Shown in pieces: positions 1 through 8,541 of a stretch of DNA of 20,978 nucleotides. The stretch's first letter is position 1. The number at the start of each line of letters is the position of its first letter. Location of the stretch: NCBI GenBank assembly GCA_964449985.1, contig CAYVCG010000036.1:1-20978 (forward strand). The letters run 5' to 3'. The position numbers and the translations under genes were made by a program. This stretch comes from CAYVCG01 sp964449985. GTDB taxonomy: Bacteria; Bacillota; Clostridia; Lachnospirales; WRAX01. The notes under the pieces were generated by a model that was given only the letters and a program-made list of their open reading frames with translations, ran no database searches and was not told where the DNA came from.

Positions 1-957
1 GGCAAACAGGTTACGGTGTTGGTAGAGCTAAAAGCAAGGTTTGATGAGGAAAATAATATCATATGGGCGAAAAAGTTGGAAAAATCAGGCTGCCATGTTA
101 TTTATGGCCTTGTGGGCTTAAAAACGCATTGCAAGCTTTGCCTTGTCGTTCGCCGAGACGAAGACGGAATCCGCCGGTATATGCACCTAGGGACAGGCAA
201 TTATAACGATACAACAGCAAGAATTTATACAGATATGGGTTATTTCACATGCAAGGAAACGTTTGGCCACGATATATCAGCGTTGTTTAACGTTCTTACC
301 GGCTATTCTGTTAATCTAAGCTGGAACAAGATTGCTGTCGCTCCGGTATCCCTGCGGGAAACATTTATAAAATATATTGAAAACGAAAAAAGAAATGCCG
401 AAAGCGGCCATAGCGCCGTCATTATAGCGAAAATGAATTCTCTTGTTGATGCCGGCATTATACAGGCATTGTATGCCGCATCTATGGCAGGCGTTAAAAT
501 AATGCTTATAGTTCGCGGGATATGCTGCTTAAAATCAGGAATTCCCGGGGTTAGTGATAACATACGCGTTGTTAGCATTGTGGATCGTTATTTGGAGCAT
601 AGCCGTATTTATTATTTCGAAAACAAGGGCGAGCAAAAGATATTCCTATCCAGCGCAGACTGGATGCCAAGAAATCTTGACAGACGCGTCGAAGTTGCGT
701 TCCCTATTGAGGATGAGCTGATAAAGGATAAACTAATCGAAATACTAAATATAACATTATCCGATACGGTTAAACTGCGTATACAACAGCCGGACGGTTC
801 CTACACAAGGATCGACAGGCGAGGCAAGGATTTTATACATTCCCAGCTAGTGTTTCAGGAGAAGGCGGTTAAGACGTATGAGGAGATAAAAAAGCTGCCT
901 TTTGAGGAGATGTTTAAGCCAAACGTGCCGCCTACTAAAGATGAATATTGGGATTAG
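1..957 (+). CDS. ppk: Polyphosphate kinase 1, C-terminal part (5' end outside window)
   Basis: Reversible transfer of the ATP gamma-phosphate to polyphosphate; PPK1 is usually membrane-associated. The frame is open from the first base, starting with GKQVTVLVELKARFDEE, a conserved PPK1 stretch, so the gene begins upstream and the GTG at 16 is internal. The 318 codons present cover the two phospholipase-D-like C-terminal domains of a protein usually about 690-720 aa. The GLKTHCK motif (about residues 38-44 of this fragment) contains the His expected to be autophosphorylated. The second domain has YLEHSR with the other conserved His, followed by FLSSADWMPRNLDRRVEVAFP, a family signature. The C-terminus looks complete. 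It converges on the HIT gene with a shared terminator between them. The neighbourhood shows no exopolyphosphatase. Identification is secure from motifs. Confidence 0.96.
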   Translation, partial: GKQVTVLVELKARFDEENNIIWAKKLEKSGCHVIYGLVGLKTHCKLCLVVRRDEDGIRRYMHLGTGNYNDTTARIYTDMGYFTCKETFGHDISALFNVLTGYSVNLSWNKIAVAPVSLRETFIKYIENEKRNAESGHSAVIIAKMNSLVDAGIIQALYAASMAGVKIMLIVRGICCLKSGIPGVSDNIRVVSIVDRYLEHSRIYYFENKGEQKIFLSSADWMPRNLDRRVEVAFPIEDELIKDKLIEILNITLSDTVKLRIQQPDGSYTRIDRRGKDFIHSQLVFQEKAVKTYEEIKKLPFEEMFKPNVPPTKDEYWD

Positions 958-973
958 AATATAATCTGGCGAA

Positions 974-1014
974 AAAACGCCCTACAATATAAACTGTTAT
1001 TGTAAGGGCGTTTT
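974..1014. terminator. Bidirectional intrinsic terminator between ppk and the HIT gene
   Basis: Inverted repeat AAAACGCCC-TACAATA (974-989) against TATTGTA-AGGGCGTTTT (998-1014), with one bulged base and an 8-nt loop. An A-run on the left and a T-run on the right make it work on either strand, which suits the convergent genes on both sides. Its core resembles the palindrome at 11411-11472. Confidence 0.85.
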
Positions 1015-1027
1015 CTATTTGCTAAAA

Positions 1028-1438
1028 CTAAATGAATTTCTTGATTCCTTCGGAAGCTTTATTGAGCTCTTCCGCAGAGGCCTCTTTAGAATCCCATCCC
1101 ATGCGAATTGTATCGCCTTTAAACCTCGGGATGATATGCATGTGAAAATGCTGCACTGTTTGGCCGGCTGCTGCTCCGTTGTTTTGCAGGATGTTTATGC
1201 CGTCTGCATTAACCCCGCTTTTAACCGCAGAAGCAATCCTTTTTGCTAAAGGAATAAGCCTCGCTGCTCTTTCCTCATCCAGCCCGAAAATATCATCTGA
1301 ATGCTTTTTGGGGATGATCAGCGCATGGCCCAAAACACTGGGGAATTTATCCAGTATTACCTTAAACAATTCATCCTCATAAATCACGCTTGAAGGTATG
1401 CCCCCGTTTATTATCTTGCAAAAAATACAATCGCTCAT
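1028..1438 (-). CDS. HIT-family nucleotide hydrolase (Hint/HinT-like)
   Basis: 136-aa histidine-triad protein; family members hydrolyse nucleoside phosphoramidates or related AMP conjugates in the cytoplasm. The catalytic triad motif is visible as QHFHMHII (H97, H99, H101), preceded by the conserved NNGAAAGQTV loop (86-95). An N-terminal C4-x2-C7 pair (DCIFCKI) is typical of the zinc-binding bacterial Hint branch. Length is usual for the family. The ATG start has the ribosome site GAGGTGGG 6-7 nt upstream. A TATAAT hexamer (complement at 1460-1465) lies just upstream with no good -35, so a short leader is possible. The physiological substrate cannot be read from sequence. It is downstream of pepF but separated from it by the palindromic element at 1477-1638. 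Confidence 0.93.
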   Translation of the reverse strand: MSDCIFCKIINGGIPSSVIYEDELFKVILDKFPSVLGHALIIPKKHSDDIFGLDEERAARLIPLAKRIASAVKSGVNADGINILQNNGAAAGQTVQHFHMHIIPRFKGDTIRMGWDSKEASAEELNKASEGIKKFI

Positions 1439-1476
1439 TGTAATCCCACCTCGTATATTATTATAGATTATCTATT

Positions 1477-1638
1477 TGGCAACGGTGAAAAACGTAATTT
1501 TTGCTCAAAAGTTGCGGGACAAAACGCGTTCCCTCATTCCATTTTGGCGAAAAACACGCCAAAATTGGTGGTCGGGAACGCAAGTCCCGCCGCTTGCGCT
1601 AACTTTACGCAAAAATATTTAATTATGCACCGTTGCCA
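1477..1638. repeat. Long imperfect palindromic element with 11-bp terminal inverted repeats
   Basis: The ends are perfect inverted repeats, TGGCAACGGTG (1477-1487) and CACCGTTGCCA (1628-1638). Inside are nested complementary blocks: GCGGGAC (1514-1520) with GTCCCGC, GCGTTCCC with GGGAACGC, and CCATTTTGGCG with CGCCAAAATTGG around a central AAAAACA. The whole could fold into one long hairpin. It fills the pepF-HIT gap and its right end supplies the last codons and the stop of pepF. It could be a MITE-like or REP-like element, or a structured terminator. No target-site duplication is obvious. No transposase is present. Confidence 0.7.
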
Positions 1639-3415
1639 TTTGTTTAATCAAATCAGAAAATACGCTAAGCGCACCACGAACAGGCTCTGGCGAAGACATA
1701 TCCACGCCCGCTTCTCTTAATATATTTATCGAATAATCGGAAGAACCACTCTTTAAAAACTCAATATATTTATTAACAGCATTTTTGCTGTTCAAAATCA
1801 TTCGGGAAAGCGTTATTGCCGCGGAATATCCTGTGGCATATTTATAGACGTAAAAAGCATTGTAAAAATGCGGTATTCTAGCCCATTCTACAGCGATTTC
1901 ATCATCAATCACTATATCATCGCCATAATATTTTTTATTCAGCTCATAATACACCCGGCTTAATGTATCGCTAGTAAGCGGCTCACCGTTTGCTGCCATT
2001 TCGTGGGTTATCATTTCAAACTCCGCAAACATAACCTGACGGAAAACAGTCCCGCGGAATTGCTCCAGAAAATAATTAATCAGATATTCGCGCATCGTTT
2101 TATCCTCTGTCGTTTTCAGCATGTGTTCCATAAGCAGGGATTCATTAACAGTGGAAGCGACTTCCGCTAGGAATATCGTATAATCAGAATATACAAACGG
2201 TTGAGCAGCCCATGTATAATAGCTATGCATCGCATGGCCCATTTCATGAGCAAGCGTAAACATATCGTTTACTTTATTGTCATAGTTCAGGCAGACAAAC
2301 GGATGACAGCCATATACGCCCCATTGGAACGCTCCGCTGCGTTTGTTCTCGTTTTCATAAACATCTATCCAGCCGCTATCCATCCCATTTTTAACAACAT
2401 CAACATATTCCTGCCCCAAAGGCTGTATGCTGTTTATAAACAGCTCCTTAGCCTTATCATAAGGCATATATGTGTTTACATCGGGAACAATCGGGGTATA
2501 CAGGTCATACATATGCAGTTCGGACAAACCAAGGCGTTTTTTTCTCAATGATACGTATTTATGCAGCTCCGGCAGAAATTCATGAACTGTGGCGATAAGG
2601 TTTTTATAAACATCCACAGGGATATTATCTCCGGACAATGCCATATGAAGCGCAGAATCATACCTACGAACATCTGCATAAAAATTATCAGAAATAACAC
2701 TGGCAGAAAATGTGCCCGCGTATGTGTTTTTAAAGCGGGTTATCTGCCCATACAAAGCATCAAAGGCGTCTTTTCTAACGCGCCTATCCCTGCTCTCTAA
2801 AAACGATATATAGTTTCCAAGAGTGAGCGGGGTTTCGTTGCCTTCCTCATCTTTAATAGTTCCAAATTTCATATCAGCCTCATGAAAGATGGAGAATATA
2901 TCATGAGCACTTCTTGAGATCTCCGCTGATTTTGCAATGATCTCCTCTTGCTCCGCAGGAAGGACATGCTTCTTTTGCCTTATTAAATCCTCAATAAAAT
3001 GGGCATAAACATTTAAATCATTGTTTTCTGATAAAAACGCTTTAAGCCGTTTTTCGTCAATGCCAAGAAGCTCTGGATTAATAAAAGACGATGCCGCAGA
3101 TACCTTTGACGAAAGCGTCGCTGCTCTGTCAGACATGCCTTTGTAAAGCTGATTCCCTGTATCCTCATAAAAGCGAAGAAATGCATAAACATAAACTCTT
3201 CTGGATTTTTCATCAATTATATCGCTCTGCTTTAAGCAGCTGTAAAGCGTATCAGCGCTTTCAGAAAGCTTTCCACGAAATTTTTCAAGAGACGGAAGAA
3301 GCAAAGTTACATCCTCAAACTCCTGTTGCCAAGCTTCATCCGATGGAAACATATCATCTATTTTCCACATATATTTCTTATCCATCTCTTGCCTTTTCTT
3401 AATTGAACCACCCAT
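1619..3415 (-). CDS. pepF: Oligoendopeptidase F (peptidase family M3B)
   Basis: 598-aa cytoplasmic zinc metallopeptidase that cleaves short peptides, usual size about 600 aa. The zinc site is HEMGH at residues 390-394 in the context FTLAHEMGHAMHSYY, followed by the third-ligand Glu region FLAEVASTVNESLL. The N-terminal helical domain (about 1-190) and the C-terminal ATGYSAAI segment fit the PepF branch. The ATG at 3415 is preceded by AGGAG 8 nt upstream. An in-frame ATG 10 codons later (MDKKYMW) lacks a comparable site. A TGATATAAT extended -10 promoter lies at 3452-3460. The last codons (MATVHN) and the stop lie inside the right terminal repeat of the palindromic element at 1477-1638, so the natural C-terminus may have been altered slightly. 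Upstream is a membrane foldase gene, with a terminator-like hairpin between. Confidence 0.96.
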   Translation of the reverse strand: MGGSIKKRQEMDKKYMWKIDDMFPSDEAWQQEFEDVTLLLPSLEKFRGKLSESADTLYSCLKQSDIIDEKSRRVYVYAFLRFYEDTGNQLYKGMSDRAATLSSKVSAASSFINPELLGIDEKRLKAFLSENNDLNVYAHFIEDLIRQKKHVLPAEQEEIIAKSAEISRSAHDIFSIFHEADMKFGTIKDEEGNETPLTLGNYISFLESRDRRVRKDAFDALYGQITRFKNTYAGTFSASVISDNFYADVRRYDSALHMALSGDNIPVDVYKNLIATVHEFLPELHKYVSLRKKRLGLSELHMYDLYTPIVPDVNTYMPYDKAKELFINSIQPLGQEYVDVVKNGMDSGWIDVYENENKRSGAFQWGVYGCHPFVCLNYDNKVNDMFTLAHEMGHAMHSYYTWAAQPFVYSDYTIFLAEVASTVNESLLMEHMLKTTEDKTMREYLINYFLEQFRGTVFRQVMFAEFEMITHEMAANGEPLTSDTLSRVYYELNKKYYGDDIVIDDEIAVEWARIPHFYNAFYVYKYATGYSAAITLSRMILNSKNAVNKYIEFLKSGSSDYSINILREAGVDMSSPEPVRGALSVFSDLIKQMATVHN

Positions 3416-3429
3416 TAAACCATCTCCTG

Positions 3430-3460
3430 CTATTATTTTTGCAATAATAGTATTATATCA
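3430..3460 (-). promoter_or_regulatory. pepF promoter with palindrome over the start of transcription
   Basis: On the minus strand an extended -10, TG-A-TATAAT (complement at 3452-3460), has no good -35. Just downstream is a perfect 8-bp inverted repeat, CTATTATT (3430-3437) and AATAATAG (3443-3450), with loop TTTGC, immediately before the ribosome site. It may be an operator or a leader hairpin. Function is inferred. Confidence 0.5.
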
Positions 3461-3500
3461 TGTTTAAAGCAGTAATTATACGAGGACTTCAAAATTACAC

Positions 3501-3533
3501 AAAAAAACCTGCTTTTTAAAACAGGCTTTTTTT
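3501..3533 (-). terminator. Terminator-like hairpin after the foldase gene
   Basis: A-run, CCTG, loop, CAGG, T-run: a short GC stem with one bulged base, extended by A/T pairs, and T7 on the right (A7 for the minus strand). It lies about 25 bp past the stop in the first copy of the duplicated gene end. The stem is weak, but its position is right for terminating the minus-strand foldase transcript before pepF. Confidence 0.5.
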
Positions 3534-3542
3534 AAATTAAAC

Positions 3543-3597
3543 AAATTATTTTTTTTAATATTATTGTTGAGCTGCTCCGTCATCAGGAGTTACTTCT
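3543..3597 (-). other. Duplicated 55-bp end of the foldase gene (assembly overlap)
   Basis: This 55-bp stretch is identical to 3698-3752 on the other side of the N-run. It re-encodes the last codons (VTPDDGAAQQ, stop at 3561-3563) of the foldase gene. It is best read as two contigs that overlap by 55 bases and were joined with an arbitrary gap. It is not a second gene. Confidence 0.93.
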
Positions 3598-3697
3598 NNN
3601 NNNNNNNNNNNNNNNNNNNNNNNNNNNNNNNNNNNNNNNNNNNNNNNNNNNNNNNNNNNNNNNNNNNNNNNNNNNNNNNNNNNNNNNNNNNNNNNNN
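3598..3697. other. Scaffold gap of 100 N, probably spurious
   Basis: Exactly 100 N, the usual placeholder for unknown length. Because both flanks carry the same 55 bp, the real distance is probably zero and the true sequence is shorter by about 155 bases here. Confidence 0.95.
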
Positions 3698-3715
3698 AAA
3701 TTATTTTTTTTAATA

Positions 3716-4852
3716 TTATTGTTGAGCTGCTCCGTCATCAGGAGTTACTTCTACAGCCGTATCAGGCAGAGCCGGCAAACCAATGTTGTCAATAGTTGCT
3801 CCCGGCTTAAAGTCCTCAACACCCTGGATTTTGATAACTGTATATAACTCTGCATTAGGTTGAATTTTAGCTTCTGCTGTCCATGTTTCTAAAGCAGTTT
3901 GGAACAAAGCGCTCTTGTTATTCTCAATATATGTTTCTTTTTGTTGTGTTTTAACTTCTTCCTGATCAGGCGATGTTTTTGAATTAACACGAACTATTGC
4001 ATACGATTCCGGCCCACCGTTCGGATCAGCAACAACAAACGGCGCTGAATATTTGCCTTCTGGCGTAATAAAAGCTTCGTCAGCTATTTCTGTTGCTGTA
4101 TTACCACCGGATATAGTGGTACTTGCGTATTCCGCAGTCGCATCATAATTAGTGGAGTATAATTTCAGCATTTCGATAAAATCTGCTCCGCCGTTAAGCA
4201 TTTGATAAACCGAGTCCGCCTGTTCTTGCGTTGTCAGCGTAATGATATCAGCATCCATAGACGTAAGGCTAACTATGTTCTCAGTCATATATCCTTCGAA
4301 AAATGTGTTAAAATCATCTTCTTTATACTCATATTCTCCAACTATGCTGTCATAAACCAACTGATAGTATTTCTGGTCAAGTGCAGCTTGGCGTATAACA
4401 TTGTCATCAGCGCCAATAGACTTGCGTTCTTCTTCTGTATATGTTTCTTTTATTTTTGCAATAGCATCTTCAATATCTTTATTATCAGTTTCGGATAAAA
4501 CGATGTTTCTCTTAGGAGCCTGCTGCCTTGTGAGCGTCAGGTTTACTAATTGATTCATAACGCTGTTTTTAACATTGCCAACCATCTCTGCCGATGAACC
4601 TGTCTCTGCGTTATACCAAATGCTGTCACCGCCATACATGGATTCATACATTTTCTTTTGTTGATAAATGGAAAATTCAAAGTATTTGCTGGAAACACCC
4701 TCGCCGTTAACAGAAACGACAGTTCCGCTTATAAGACTTATCGTCCTTGAAATGGCGGCTGCGCCCAAAATACCAATTGATGCTAGGATTATTACTGTAG
4801 TGACTATTATAGCCTGCAAACTATTTTTCTGAAGTGCTTTTTTCTTTGCCAT
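3716..4852 (-). CDS. Membrane-anchored SurA/PrsA-like peptidyl-prolyl isomerase
   Basis: Extracytoplasmic foldase candidate of 378 aa. After a basic N-terminus (MAKKKALQK) comes one hydrophobic segment (about residues 12-34) with no lipobox Cys, so it is predicted to be an N-terminal anchor. Then comes VVSVNGEGVSSKYFEF, typical of SurA-N-like domains, with helices to about 190. A parvulin-like region follows (about 200-320), with GGADFIEMLKLYS and EAFITPEGKYSAPF. The PPIase domain looks divergent, so activity is not certain. The acidic tail ends DDGAAQQ. A GTG three codons upstream (4861) is in frame, but AGGTGG overlaps it and sits 5 nt before the ATG at 4852, so I chose ATG. It has its own promoter (4942-4971) and follows mfd, a frequent neighbour in Clostridia. 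Confidence 0.85.
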   Translation of the reverse strand: MAKKKALQKNSLQAIIVTTVIILASIGILGAAAISRTISLISGTVVSVNGEGVSSKYFEFSIYQQKKMYESMYGGDSIWYNAETGSSAEMVGNVKNSVMNQLVNLTLTRQQAPKRNIVLSETDNKDIEDAIAKIKETYTEEERKSIGADDNVIRQAALDQKYYQLVYDSIVGEYEYKEDDFNTFFEGYMTENIVSLTSMDADIITLTTQEQADSVYQMLNGGADFIEMLKLYSTNYDATAEYASTTISGGNTATEIADEAFITPEGKYSAPFVVADPNGGPESYAIVRVNSKTSPDQEEVKTQQKETYIENNKSALFQTALETWTAEAKIQPNAELYTVIKIQGVEDFKPGATIDNIGLPALPDTAVEVTPDDGAAQQ

Positions 4853-4890
4853 TTTATCCACCTAACCTATTTTTATTTTTTTCGTTCAAA

Positions 4891-4919
4891 TCCATCTTTT
4901 GGTATGACCAAATTATGGA
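4891..4919 (-). promoter_or_regulatory. Palindromic operator or leader hairpin upstream of the foldase gene
   Basis: Perfect core palindrome TTTGGT-ATG-ACCAAA (4898-4912), extended by TCCAT (4891-4895) and ATGGA (4915-4919) around a 2x2 internal mismatch. The TGGTnnnACCA core is the shape recognised by FadR-subfamily GntR repressors. It lies about 20-45 nt downstream of the predicted transcription start. A plain leader stem-loop is the alternative. Confidence 0.5.
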
Positions 4920-4941
4920 GTTAAAAAAACCCTTGTTCAGT

Positions 4942-4971
4942 ATTATACAATAAGTGACATATTTTTTTCAA
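4942..4971 (-). promoter_or_regulatory. Sigma-A-type promoter for the foldase gene
   Basis: On the minus strand -35 TTGAAA (complement 4966-4971), an 18-nt spacer and -10 TATAAT (complement 4942-4947). Predicted start is near 4935, giving a leader of about 80 nt. The 146-bp mfd-foldase gap also contains an A/T-only inverted repeat near the mfd stop (about 4986-5006) that may help end mfd transcripts. Confidence 0.75.
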
Positions 4972-5007
4972 TATAAATATTAAATAATTATAAATTTTTT
5001 ATAATTA

Positions 5008-8000
5008 TTATGAGTTATTGCCCAATTTTTTTATCATCTCCGTAATTTTTGGAATCAAATCAGCAGCATCGCAGTCTGTTTTGTATGTTATATACGGATT
5101 TTGAGCGTTTGTAAAAAACAAAGAGCTGCTATTTTGACGAATAAGGCTTGCTAAACTTTCCGGGGAAATATCCGCATTGGGTTTAAACATTATTACAACG
5201 CTTTTGCTTTTTTGCGCAATAGATGTTATGCCCTTGTTATGAGCGATCGCTTTTAAAAGAGCAACCTCAAGCAGATTTTGAACGCTAGACGGCAAATCGC
5301 CGTATCTGTCCTCAATTTCCTCCTGCATATCATAATAATCCTCTTCGTTTTGGATGAAGGATATTTTTTTGTATACCTCCAGCTTTTGCTCTTCGTTTTC
5401 AATATAATACCCGGGAATAAAAGCGTTTATGTTTATGTCCACAGTTGTTTCAAAGCTCTCTTTATGCGGAACTCCCTTGATCTCATCAACAGCCTCTGCA
5501 AGCAGCTTGCAATACGTATCATATCCGACAACATCCATATGCCCATGCTGCTCTCCTCCAAGCAAATTCCCGGCGCCTCGGATTTCCAAATCACGCATAG
5601 CGATTTTAAAACCAGAGCCAAACTCAGTGAATTCGCGGATTGTTTGCAGGCGTTTTTCTGAAAGCTCCGTCAAAACCTTGTCCTTTTTATACATGAGGTA
5701 TGCATAAGACGTTCTGTTTGAGCGGCCAACACGGCCTCGCAACTGATAAAGCTGTGATAAACCCATATGATCCGCGTCTTGGATAATGATTGTATTAACG
5801 TTTGGTATATCAAGACCTGTTTCTATTATCGTTGTGCAAACCAAAACGTCTATCTCGCCTTCGATAAAATCAATCATAATGTGTTCCAACTCATGCTCGC
5901 TCATCTGGCCATGAGCATATGAAACGACTGCTCCGGGCACAAGCTGCTGGAGCTTTGCCGCGGTTTCCGATATGTTTCGAACATGGTTATGCAAAAAATA
6001 CACCTGGCCGTTTCTGGCCAATTCCCTGTTTATCGCATCACGAACAGCTTCTGTATTATATTCCATAACATAGGTTTGAATCGGTTGCCGCTCTTGCGGG
6101 GGTTCCTCCAAAATAGACATATCTCGAATGCCCGTAAGGCTCATATGAAGCGTTCTTGGTATTGGCGTTGCAGTAAGCGTTAAAACATCGACATTTTCAC
6201 GCATTTGTTTCAGCCTTTCCTTATGAGAAACACCAAACCGCTGTTCCTCATCCACAATTATAAGCCCCAGGTTTTTGAATTCAATATCCTTGGACAAAAG
6301 CCTGTGCGTTCCGATAACAATATCGACTAGGCCTTTTGATATGCCTTCAATAGCCAGCTTTTGCTGTTTTGGAGTCCTAAAACGGGAAAGCATTTCTATC
6401 CTTATGGGAAAGTCTTTCATGCGCTGGAGGAATGTGTTGTAATGCTGTTGAGCAAGAATCGTAGTCGGCACTAAAAATGCTACCTGTTTGTTATCCTGAA
6501 CGGCTTTGAAAGCGGCTCTAATTGCGATTTCTGTCTTGCCATAGCCCACGTCGCCGCAAATAAGCCTATCCATAACCTTGTCACTTTCCATATCGTGTTT
6601 AACGTCTTCTATAGCAAGCAGTTGGTCCTCGGTTTCCTCAAACGGAAATAGCTCCTCAAACTCCTTCTGCCAAACACTGTCTCCTGTATACGAAAAACCT
6701 GTGGCCGCCTGGCGCTTGGCATACAATGCCACAAGATCCTTTGCAAGCTCCTGAACGGAAGAACGTACCCTTGCCTTTGATTTATTCCATTCCTGCCCGC
6801 CCAGTTTGTTTAGCTTTGGCTTTGCATCATCTCCGCCGATATATTTTTGCACCATGTCAAGCTGGCTTGTGTTGACATACAGGTTACCTTCGTTTGCATA
6901 ACCAATTTTTAAATAATCCCTGCTTATTCCATCAACGATTATCTTTTCTATGCCTTTATAAACCCCAATACCATGGCTGTCATGAACGACATAATCACCT
7001 ATTTTAAGGTCAGTAAAGCTTTCAATTTTTGCGCCCTTTTTCTTCTTTCGCGCCCGCTTTTTCTCTTTTTCTGCACCGAAAAGCTCTTTGTCTGAGATTA
7101 TAACGACGCGAATAAGCGGATATTCAAAGCCCTTTGTCAAACTGCCTCTAGACAGCGCAACAACGCCCTTCGGGAATGAAACATCTTTAAAGCTATCAAA
7201 ATATTTGGTGGAAAAGCCTTGATCCAAAAGCTCAGCGGATAATCTCTCCGCTCTTGTTTTTCCACCCGCCAGAATGATAATGCGATAGTCCTTCTCCTTA
7301 AAATAACGCAAATCCTCGGAAAGCATGTCAAGGCGTTGTTTTATTACGCCGGAGGATTTGGTTTCAAATGAAAACGTCTCATCCAAAACAAAATCCCTCA
7401 TGCCATAGGTGAGCATGGAAAGTAGTATTTGGGCATAGTTTTTTGTCTTTGCCAAAATATCTGCATAGGAGAACATCATTTCCCCTTGCCTCGGCAAGAG
7501 ATAACCTTTTGATATGCGGTTTTTCATACTTTCATAAAATTCATTTAAGACGTTGCCTGCACGTTCGCTAATTCTAATAGGTTCATCAAAGAAAATCAAT
7601 GTATTTCCCGGCAAATAATCAATTAGAGATGTTCCATCTTCATAAAAATACTGGATGTATTTATCAGCCCCGGAAAAATTCTTTTGAGAATTAAAGCTGT
7701 CTACAACCTGATTTATCGTTTCTTCAAGTGTTTCCGCTTCCTCAAAAAGACCTTTTTTAACATAGTCGGCCTTAACATTCTCAAAGTCCTTTTTTATACG
7801 CTCGATTGCCTTTGGTATATCGTCTTCCTCATATACAAGCTCACGCATGGGGAAGATGCATATATGGTCTATCTTTTCTATTGAGCGCTGGGAATAAGAA
7901 TCCATAAGTCGTATTGAATCTATTTCGTCGCCCCAAAACTCGATTCTTATGGCGTTGTCATAGATCGGTGTGAATAAATCCAAAATACCGCCGCGAACAG

Positions 8001-8541
8001 CGAACTGCCCAGCGGATTCCACCAAATCCCGACGTTCATAACCCATAAGCACTAATCTTTCCGCAATAAAATCAAGCGTAACGCCGTCTCCCGGTTCAAA
8101 CTCCAGTATAAAATCCTCAAAAATATTTTTTGGCGTTATCCTGTCAAACAAAGCTTCGACAGAAGCAATTATTGTGGTTTGCTGCTGGTTTAGCAGTGCA
8201 TCAAGGATTTTAAAGCGGTGCTTCATGATATGAGCACTGCGAACATCGGCATTGTAAAAAACTGCATCCTTAGAAGGATACAAATACACGCCTTCGCTGC
8301 CAAAAAACTGCATATCCTCAAACATTTCTTTGGCCTTTAACTCTGAATGGGTTATGATAAAAACAGGCCGTGAAAGATGAACGCCAAGAGAATATGCAAG
8401 ATGGCATTTCTGCGGGTCTATAACGCCAGTACAAAGAGCCGCCTTATGGGCGGCTGAGGAATTTTTAATTTTTAAATTTTCTAATAATTTTGTATAGCTG
8501 TCAAGCTCAAGGGAAATATCGGTCAAGGCATTGTTAATCAA
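5008..8541 (-). CDS. mfd: Transcription-repair coupling factor Mfd
   Basis: 1177-aa DNA translocase that removes RNA polymerase stalled at lesions and recruits UvrA; usual size about 1150-1180 aa. In order: UvrB-like N-terminal domains; the RNA-polymerase-interacting CarD-like domain starting DLKIGDYVVHDSHGIGVYKG (about residue 510); a RecG-like helicase core with Walker A GDVGYGKTE (about 665), DEEQ box VDEEQRFGV (about 764) and TATPIPRTLHMSL (about 792); a QLRGRVGRSNR motif VI; and the C-terminal UvrA-masking TRCF domain. The start is TTG at 8541, overlapping the end of pth by 8 bp, with a G-run about 10 nt upstream, so translation is probably coupled to pth. It belongs to a prs-pth-mfd operon. 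Confidence 0.97.
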   Translation of the reverse strand: MINNALTDISLELDSYTKLLENLKIKNSSAAHKAALCTGVIDPQKCHLAYSLGVHLSRPVFIITHSELKAKEMFEDMQFFGSEGVYLYPSKDAVFYNADVRSAHIMKHRFKILDALLNQQQTTIIASVEALFDRITPKNIFEDFILEFEPGDGVTLDFIAERLVLMGYERRDLVESAGQFAVRGGILDLFTPIYDNAIRIEFWGDEIDSIRLMDSYSQRSIEKIDHICIFPMRELVYEEDDIPKAIERIKKDFENVKADYVKKGLFEEAETLEETINQVVDSFNSQKNFSGADKYIQYFYEDGTSLIDYLPGNTLIFFDEPIRISERAGNVLNEFYESMKNRISKGYLLPRQGEMMFSYADILAKTKNYAQILLSMLTYGMRDFVLDETFSFETKSSGVIKQRLDMLSEDLRYFKEKDYRIIILAGGKTRAERLSAELLDQGFSTKYFDSFKDVSFPKGVVALSRGSLTKGFEYPLIRVVIISDKELFGAEKEKKRARKKKKGAKIESFTDLKIGDYVVHDSHGIGVYKGIEKIIVDGISRDYLKIGYANEGNLYVNTSQLDMVQKYIGGDDAKPKLNKLGGQEWNKSKARVRSSVQELAKDLVALYAKRQAATGFSYTGDSVWQKEFEELFPFEETEDQLLAIEDVKHDMESDKVMDRLICGDVGYGKTEIAIRAAFKAVQDNKQVAFLVPTTILAQQHYNTFLQRMKDFPIRIEMLSRFRTPKQQKLAIEGISKGLVDIVIGTHRLLSKDIEFKNLGLIIVDEEQRFGVSHKERLKQMRENVDVLTLTATPIPRTLHMSLTGIRDMSILEEPPQERQPIQTYVMEYNTEAVRDAINRELARNGQVYFLHNHVRNISETAAKLQQLVPGAVVSYAHGQMSEHELEHIMIDFIEGEIDVLVCTTIIETGLDIPNVNTIIIQDADHMGLSQLYQLRGRVGRSNRTSYAYLMYKKDKVLTELSEKRLQTIREFTEFGSGFKIAMRDLEIRGAGNLLGGEQHGHMDVVGYDTYCKLLAEAVDEIKGVPHKESFETTVDININAFIPGYYIENEEQKLEVYKKISFIQNEEDYYDMQEEIEDRYGDLPSSVQNLLEVALLKAIAHNKGITSIAQKSKSVVIMFKPNADISPESLASLIRQNSSSLFFTNAQNPYITYKTDCDAADLIPKITEMIKKLGNNS

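Noticed and set aside
303..578. 91-codon open frame on the minus strand within ppk
   Set aside because: Shadow of the conserved ppk frame; no family features.
3543..3597. Apparent pseudogene copy of the foldase gene end
   Set aside because: Exact 55-bp identity beside an N-run is better explained by contig overlap.
5405..5420. CCCGGG-centred palindrome resembling a Noc-binding site
   Set aside because: Inside mfd coding sequence, and the flanks differ at four positions from TATTTCCCGGGAAATA; a chance match is likely.
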